Shown here in pieces: positions 57,934 through 64,000 of a stretch of 64,000 nt of DNA. The notes beneath the pieces were generated by a model. It had not been told where the DNA came from and ran no database searches. It was given only the letters and a program-made list of their open reading frames with translations. The translations under genes and the position numbers were made by a program. The stretch comes from Cladocopium goreaui (taxonomy: Eukaryota > Sar > Dinophyceae > Suessiales > Symbiodiniaceae). Each line of letters opens with the position of its first letter. Position 1 is the first letter of the stretch. Location: NCBI GenBank assembly GCA_947184155.2, contig CAMXCT020006632.1, positions 129,001-193,000 of the forward strand, given 5' to 3'.

Positions 57934-60900
57934 GTTGTACTTGAAGTGAAGGAAGTAGAGGCAAACAGTGCTGGTCTCAGTTATCTGCTTTCACCGCATG
58001 GTGATGCTGGTGATTGGACTCGGTCTAAATTTCAGGTACCGATGAAGACCAGAAAAAGATTCTCAAAGGTCTTAACCTGACCATCCGTGAGGGTGAGGCT
58101 TGGAAAAAGAAACGAGAGGATGTCGATTCTGATGATCTATTGTAATCTATTGTAGTCTATTGTAATCTATTGAGATCGATTGTGATCTATTGTGATCCAT
58201 TATGATCTATTATTTAGGGCCCGGTATGGCCTCTTTATCAGCTAGTTTCTGACGTATACACTTTGGAATTTCAGAACCTATAAGTATATCAGCTGAAACT
58301 ATATAGAAACTATATTGAAATTTCAGAAACTATATTGTGAAAAATCTTGCCAATGTTGTCTGGATACTCACATGTCACTTGTCACACAGTGTATAAAACA
58401 ATATTTGAATAATATATTCAGTAAATAAATAACATAATTGTTGAAAAAAAAACGGTCTTCCAAGTCTAGCCTTCGGGCCATTGAATTTTGATTCATTCAT
58501 CTCCTTCTGAATATCACAAGCCAATTCGGAAAATCAATGGGGCGTAAAACAAATTGAAGCCACATATACATCATCACCTGGTGTCATGACACACTATTAT
58601 TTGGACCACAGACACATAAAGCCAACCTGCTTCTGTCGGTTGAGGTGTGATAAGTGATATTTGACATGTCGTGTCATGTCACCTTGTCATATGCCATATC
58701 AGAGCCATATATCATATCATGAATCATATCATGTTGTTCATGTTATATCATATCATAATCATGTGACAAATGAGTCAGTCGTATCAATGTTAAAGATAGG
58801 TTAGAGTTTAAAGACTATAGATAACTATGACTATTGTTCTAACTACGACTATATAACAGTCTTTGATGTGATTTGTGACCTATGGTCCATATTCTATGAT
58901 ATATGATTCTTTGATACGATGAAATGATATGACGTATGATTCTATTGTTTATTAAATGTTGTTCTTTGGGGTTGCCTGATGTTGCAGTTTGTAGGCCTTG
59001 CGCGACTGTATGATGTGTGTTCAGTGCTTATGTTGATTCATGTCCATTCATAGGTTCATGTCAATTTCGGGGTTTGTGAAAAATAAACGAGTTTCTGGAC
59101 ACATGAGATGGGGTATCGCATTCGGGCCAAGATGTAAATCACTTCCATCTGGAATGTGCAGATATTTACTCAGCAACATTCTAAATCTTGACCCTGGAAA
59201 CCTTAACCCTTCAGCCAATATAAATAAATAAATAATTAAATATATATATGTGTGTGTGTGTGTGCGTTGTTTCATGGCAATTGGCCCAGCCCACCGCCCC
59301 TGATGAGCGGTTTGGTTTCGATGAAACCTAGCAAGTTTCACAAGCCCCCTGATTCTACACAGCCCCAGGGTTTCAGCATAGATCATGGCAGTTTCATTAT
59401 ATTCCTGTGATTCCTGTATGTTGCATGTTTTCTGATTTCTATTGAAACGAGGCTCCCAGAGACGGTCTCAGACGGTCTGAGACGGTCTCCAGCTCTCCTT
59501 CAGCCTTAAAGCCTAGCTTTATGAGATTTTCTGCGAGCCGCAGACTGGAAAGCATCATATTTTGGTTTCCTGCTTTAATCCTCACTTAATCCTCAGTTTG
59601 GAACTTCGCCCAATCCTCATTCCTCATTTTTCCGGAACCTCACCAAATCCTCATTCCTCATTTAGTCCTGATTTTGGAATCTCACCAAATCCTGATTCTT
59701 CATTTAATCCTCAGTCTGGAACCTCATCAATCCTCGTTCTCTCACCAAATCTTAGTCCCTCATTGAATCCTCCCTCATTGAATTCTCTTGCCTAGAATCT
59801 CACCAAATCCCCATCCCTCATTTAATCTTCATTCTAGAACCTCATGAAATCGTCATTCCTCAATTGATTAATCTTCTTTCTTGAACCTCATGTAACATCC
59901 TCATCATGTATGCTTCACTATCCTCATTTCTCATTGAATCTGGATTCTGAAATTTCAAAACGCCATCACGCATTCCGTATGAATTTTGATTGTAAGTATT
60001 CACAATATATTCTATATATCATATTTCTCATGATTTTATGATTTACATCATGTTTTTAAATTTTAACATCAAAAAATATGATGACCCATGGTAGCAAAAA
60101 AAATGTGTGCTGAAACCGTCGAGACCGTTTCCTACTGTAAAAGTCATTAGGGTCAGAAACCGTCGCGACCGTTTCACACTAAACCATCCAAAAAAGTCGA
60201 AAAAACGGATATAGTCTGAGACCGTCTGAGACCGTCTCTGAAAAAGGCCCCGACATGTTATAGTATGAAACCGTCGAGACCGTTTCAGACTATCCCAAAT
60301 CGTACTATCATGATACAGTCGGAAACCGTCAAAACCATTTCTACAAACACCATTTTCGTGACATTGATAATACATACATACATACATATATATATATATA
60401 TTGTTTTTTCATTGTTTTTCACATTGTTTTCGGGGTGTGCATTGCAGTCACGAATCATGAATCATGAATGTGAATTTGATTATATGCCTATGTTTAATTA
60501 TACTATTTGTAACCTTTCACAATCATCACCATCCCATACCATACTATGAAAACAACATGATTATAATATGATCTCTTAATACAAGTGGCCTATTTTCCCC
60601 CTGAAATCTCCATATAGTTTCTATATAGTTTCTATAAAATTCCATATGGTTCCCATATAGTCTCAACTGCCAAAAATGCCCACAGACAAAGAGACCACAC
60701 TTGGTTACAATCTATTATGATCTATTATGATCTATTATGATTGTCTAGATTCGCTTGAGAGACCCCACTTGCTGTAAAGTTTCACGATTCGAAAAGTGTT
60801 CGGTGGCCTGGAAATTCCAGGTCCATGCTGTGATGGGCCCGAACGGTGCCCTGGCTGAAGATGGTCCCATGGTCCCATGGCTCCCATTGTCCCACGGTCC

Positions 60901-61641
60901 CAGGTTCCGGTAAGAGCACTCTGGCGAAGGTTCTGATTGGTGACTCAGCCTATGAGGCCAGGACAAGCTGCAACATGCTGCAACTATAAAACATTAGAAT
61001 CATTAGAATATAATAAAACATAAGAAACTGTTAATAGATCATAGTCATTCATAGTCATCATACAACCATCTCCACAGTGGATGAACAAACCTTCTCCCCC
61101 CATTGGCTTCCAAATCTGGAAGCTGGGAGGTGACGACAGGAAGCGCAACACTCGGTGAGAGCAATCTCTTGGACTTGGAGCCGCACGTGGGCAGCCCAGA
61201 CACGGCACCTGTGAGTCGTGGACCTTTTTCATCCTTTTTCTGGGGTGGATAATATGAAAAAGCCTATGGAAATCTATGGAAAATGAATGAAATTGAAACT
61301 GTTAGTCTACATGATGGAAACTGCTGGCAAGATCTGGTAGTTTCGATCCTCGTTCTTGTTTCAAAATCCAAGGAACGTGCGCTGGAGGGTCTTTTTTTGG
61401 CCTTTCAATCACCTCCTGCTGTCAGTGGCGTGCAAAGCTTGGTCAATGATGGTGTTCTTTTCCACATGGAATGGTAATCCAAGAAAACACCAATCACCAT
61501 CAATCACCCATTGATGCCGAACACCCATTGAGTCATGAGTCTTCTCTTTGGCTCCCCCGCTGGCGGAGGATTCAATTGACCTGGCTCCCTAAGGTCAGCA
61601 ATCTTGACTTTCTAAGGGCTGCATACAATGCGCAACGTCGG
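57934..61641 (+). CDS. SUFC: SufC-type Fe-S assembly ABC ATPase, N-terminal half
   Basis: Exons: ~57934-57973 (VVLEVKEVEANSA), 58036-58097 (KKILKGLNLTIREGE), 60821-60845 (VHAVMGPN), 60904-60956 (GSGKSTLAKVLIGDSAYE), 61130-61186 (VTTGSATLGESNLLDLEPH), 61373-61429 (ERALEGLFLAFQSPPAVSG) and 61594-61641 (VSNLDFLRAAYNAQRR). They read in frame in the exact SufC order: LEVK, ILKGLNL, the Walker A GPNGSGKST split by a 58-bp intron, Y-E-V-T-x-G, and FLAFQxPxxxxGVSN. SufC is the ATPase of the SufBCD scaffold complex that builds Fe-S clusters; in algae it works in the plastid. Basic upstream sequence near 57.7 kb could encode a transit peptide, not proven. The signature motif, Walker B and H-loop exons are not found before the next gene begins at 62.5 kb, so the gene is either broken or continues elsewhere. 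Confidence 0.8.
58133..58215 (+). repeat. degenerate 10-11-bp ATCTATTGTA tandem repeat
   Basis: Seven to eight units of (G/A)ATCTATTGT with single-base changes. The same word (GATCTATTAT) recurs at 60710-60740 at the far end of the same intron. Confidence 0.85.
59575..59945 (+). repeat. irregular TCCTCATT/ACCTCA repeat field
   Basis: About 370 bp of imperfect units like AATCCTCATTCCTCATTT and GGAACCTCACCAAATCCTCA with variable length (roughly 30-45 bp). Intronic, strongly strand-asymmetric (C/T-rich on +). Confidence 0.8.
60114..60341. repeat. cluster of 20-base quasi-palindromic motifs
   Basis: GAAACCGTCGAGACCGTTTC at 60114 and 60268, GAAACCGTCGCGACCGTTTC near 60158, GAGACCGTCTGAGACCGTCTC near 60219 and a decayed GAAACCGTCAAAACCATTTC near 60322; start-to-start distances are about 43-62 bp. 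The sequence nearly equals its own reverse complement (16 of 20). A related AGACGGTCTCAGACGGTCTG run lies at ~59460-59490 in the other sense. Confidence 0.8.
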
Positions 61642-62495
61642 GTTTGGAGCACAGGGCAAAATCTTCTTGGCAGGTCCTAAACGGACTAGGGCCAAGTCTC
61701 GCACGTTTCGGATATGTTGACTCATATTGATACTCTTCTTCAGGTTTTGCAATTAAATTAAATGTCATGTTGATAGGATTCCACCAGCCTCAGCAGAAGC
61801 ACACCCAAATACTCCCCAAGTTAAAAGGAAAGACACCATGCCTTGGTTAATATGCGTGGGATCACTTGGGGCTTGAGTTAGTCAATCAAAGCCATGAGAT
61901 AGTGTGCCTGTTCTATGCTGACCTACATGGTATCTCTATCACACTGAAGAAAAAATGTGGTTTTGTGTCAATGCTTTCTTATTGATGTTCACAGGATCAT
62001 TCATGCAATTCATGCATGCACAGTTCTTAGCCAATGCGTTGATTTTTCACGCCGATCCTCTGAACCGCAAGCTTTTACTCAACATAAAGTCATGCAGCAG
62101 CAAAACCTTCAAACACATCACCGCTTTGATCGCCCATTACAAAGGAGGCACACAAATAAACCTTCTGAAGAAAGCCATCCGGAGCCTTGCTCAACCCTGC
62201 ATGTTTTCGATGGATGGCTGTAAACTGAACATGAGCTTGATGTTTTTTTCCTAAAGAACCAATCATATCTATAATCATGGCCATTGGATTTCACAAGATG
62301 TCACAAGCTACGTGTATCGTCTAGACATGCACGAGTTGGACTTATTGGTTCCTCGAACAAAAACATCCCCATGCTCAAGCTTACCAATGTCCTCTAGCTC
62401 TGGCATCCGCCGCCGAAATGTTGAGTCCTTAGCACAGGCTCTAAGTGCTTTTAGTACTCACTGTCCAGTGACAGAAATGCACAGGTCTCTCCCTG
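61642..62495. other. gap between the last SufC exon and the ERGIC3-like start
   Basis: One weak candidate at ~61996-62070 reads FMQFMHAQFLANAL...DPLNRKL, which could correspond to the SufC segment before its signature motif, but phases do not match the preceding exon. No GFSGGE-like signature, Walker B or switch His is encoded in any frame. Confidence 0.5.
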
Positions 62496-63852
62496 ATGCT
62501 ACGACTTGAGGTTCCTGCAGCAACTGAGTCCGATACCTTTTCGACCTCCAGTGCGCTGGACACGCTCAAACGGTTTGATGTCTACAACAAGGTGGGCTGC
62601 GCTTCGCTTTCCATTTGGTTTGCATTGTTTGCTCAACAAATGCAATCTTTGCCTGGAGGACTAGAACGTTTTCATTACCCCTTGTTTTTGATGTCTCTTT
62701 GGATTTATATAATATGATTTAATTAATGATTTAAATACAAGCTTGTAGGCGAAGCAGTCGAAGAGTGCTGTAGTCTCACAAACAGGGCCAAAGCGACAAC
62801 AAATTCCTTGCAGGTCCACGATGACTTTATGCAGAAAAGACAGACTGGTGGAATTGTCACCTTGGTCACTGCAATCATTTTGGCCATGCTCTTCTATTGT
62901 CCCTTGACGGACATGGGCGAAGATTTGTGAAGTTTGAAAGCTAGGCTCCGGTGTATGGCACTGATTTTCTAATGAGTTGGCCAAATGCTGAGAGCAAATG
63001 CAATGTGCTTGGAAGATATCTCAGCCATTTTGATTAACGGTGCAACCCAGGCGAAGTGGCAGAATTCTTCTCTGTTGAGATTTTGCACAGCATCACGGTG
63101 CTTGGACAGAAGGGGAAGTGTTGGGAAGACCGGGAGCAGATGTGGCAGCGACGCATGACGCACTCAATGAGTTGTTGCAAGGTTGATACCAACATCGACC
63201 GGAAGTTGCCCATCTCTCTAGACATTACTTTTCCTCACATGCGGTGCTCGGAGGCGCTGCTTTCTATTTAGAACATGCAACTGCTGACGACTTCCCTGAT
63301 TTATGTTTGGGCTGAATCAATCACTGGATAACTGAAAACATCTGAAGACTGAGTCAGACTCTCCATCAAAGCTCTCCACCTGTATCACTGAAGATCAGAA
63401 AAATGCAGCTGAAACACCTCTTTGAGCCCACACATGGAGCTCTCAGTAGCTTCCTTTGACCGGACTCTAACAGCATTTCCCTTGTCTGGTTGGCCTCGAG
63501 TAAATCACGCACTTTCCTTACGCATCACAAATGCAGGTGTCGGTGGACACAGTCGACTCCGCTGGTGACACTCAGGTCAGACTGTCAGACTGTCAGACTG
63601 AGTCAGACTGTGTTTGTGGTACTCCAGATCAGTCCAGATCAGTCCATTGTACTTGGCTTGCCAAGTGGTTTGCAGTTCTGATTCGGGTCTCAATGGATCT
63701 CAATGGATCTCAATGGTCTTTAAATATTTTGAATGATGGAAACACGGTGGCCTCAAGGTCAGGAGTCATTTCTTGGATTGCCAAATTGATCCAAATGTCC
63801 TCGGCAGGTGGACGCCCACGGCGGCCTGCAGATGCACAACTTAGATGCGCAG
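62496..63852 (+). CDS. ERGIC3: ERGIC3/Erv46-like ER-Golgi cargo receptor, 5' part
   Basis: Start ATG 62496 (MLRLEVPAATESD). Exons: 62496-62591 (ends LKRFDVYNK), 62814-~62924 (VHDDFMQKRQTGGIVTLVTA then IILAMLFYC), a short uncertain exon near 63051, 63182-63253 (VDTNIDRKLPISLDITFPHM), 63537-63575 (VSVDTVDSAGDTQ) and 63808-63852 (VDAHGGLQMHNLD). This is the ERGIC N-terminal region in order: LKxFDxYxK, Gly-Gly plus first membrane helix, VDxxRGxxLxIxxDxxFPxMxC and the D-x-x-D-x-x-G segment. Erv46/ERGIC3 is a membrane protein cycling between ER and Golgi in COPII/COPI vesicles, partnering Erv41 to retrieve cargo. The lumenal domain remainder and second helix lie beyond the window edge. Donors are GT and GC; acceptors AG|G. 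Confidence 0.85.
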
Positions 63853-64000
63853 GGAAGAGTTTCCCCTGGTCGGAGTCCTGGTTGTCAACAGCGAAAGTCA
63901 GTGATGATCAGCCATGATCAACCTGAACAACATAACAAACATAATACTGATACTGTTACTATAAGACACTAATCATAAATATTCATAAATCATCATCATC

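Larger units (their letters stand above)
58098..60820 (+). other. 2.7-kb repeat-filled intron of the SufC gene
   Basis: GC donor (58098) to CAG|G acceptor. It contains ATCTATTGTA-type repeats at ~58133-58215, strings of ATCATATCATG words (58680-58760), a TG microsatellite at ~59249-59263, loosely repeated CCTCATT...AATCCTCA words (59575-59945) and a cluster of 20-base GAAACCGTC motifs (60114-60341). No exon is supported inside. Confidence 0.6.

Noticed and set aside
60114..60341. CRISPR-like array
   Set aside because: Repeats are only five, degenerate and unevenly spaced, and the DNA is eukaryotic.

Overview
The window reads as nuclear DNA of a dinoflagellate, most likely a Symbiodiniaceae-type alga. 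The evidence is: (i) many short exons of about 16-100 bp whose introns open with GT, GC or occasionally GA; (ii) an AG|G acceptor at every intron placed with confidence; (iii) every recognisable gene on the + strand; (iv) a tandem intronless gene array carrying a partial match to the dinoflagellate spliced leader; and (v) a nucleus-encoded SufC of the plastid iron-sulphur type. Most long open frames, including nearly all on the minus strand, are shadows or repeat translations. The real genes were found by joining short exons.

Layout. 0-2.8 kb: a weak Thr-rich gene tail, then nothing firm. 2.8-3.8 kb: an intronless thioredoxin-like plus CAP/SCP fusion. 3.8-6.8 kb: three tandem copies of an MBF1/EDF1 coactivator gene encoding identical proteins. 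7.3-9.9 kb: a class I SAM methyltransferase with an IQ motif. 10.2-16 kb: an unresolved gene with Met-rich, Pro-rich and RS-containing exons. 17.2-26.3 kb, probably to 27.9 kb: a PRP38-family splicing factor with an RS tail; one 5.8-kb intron holds a 4.2-kb array of a 240-bp satellite flanked by ATTAT repeats. 29.6-34 kb: an unidentified Pro-rich gene. 34.7-39.1 kb: a JmjC/cupin-like dioxygenase. 40-43.1 kb: unidentified exons. 43.4-46.7 kb: a complete 13-exon ribosomal protein uL1 (RPL10a) gene. 47.2-50.5 kb: an NAD-dependent epimerase/dehydratase-type SDR. 51.8-57.3 kb: unidentified exons, some membrane-like. 57.9-61.6 kb: the N-terminal half of SufC; the ABC signature half is not visible. 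62.5 kb to the edge: the start of an ERGIC3/Erv46-like gene.

The genes do not form an operon or a pathway. They are housekeeping functions (translation, splicing, Fe-S assembly, ER-Golgi traffic, transcriptional coactivation) in a one-way gene array, as expected in dinoflagellates, where mRNAs are individually trans-spliced. The uL1 model is the strongest: 13 exons join without a frame break into 214 codons plus stop. The PRP38, SDR, SufC and ERGIC3 models are strong over their conserved cores but have uncertain outer exons.
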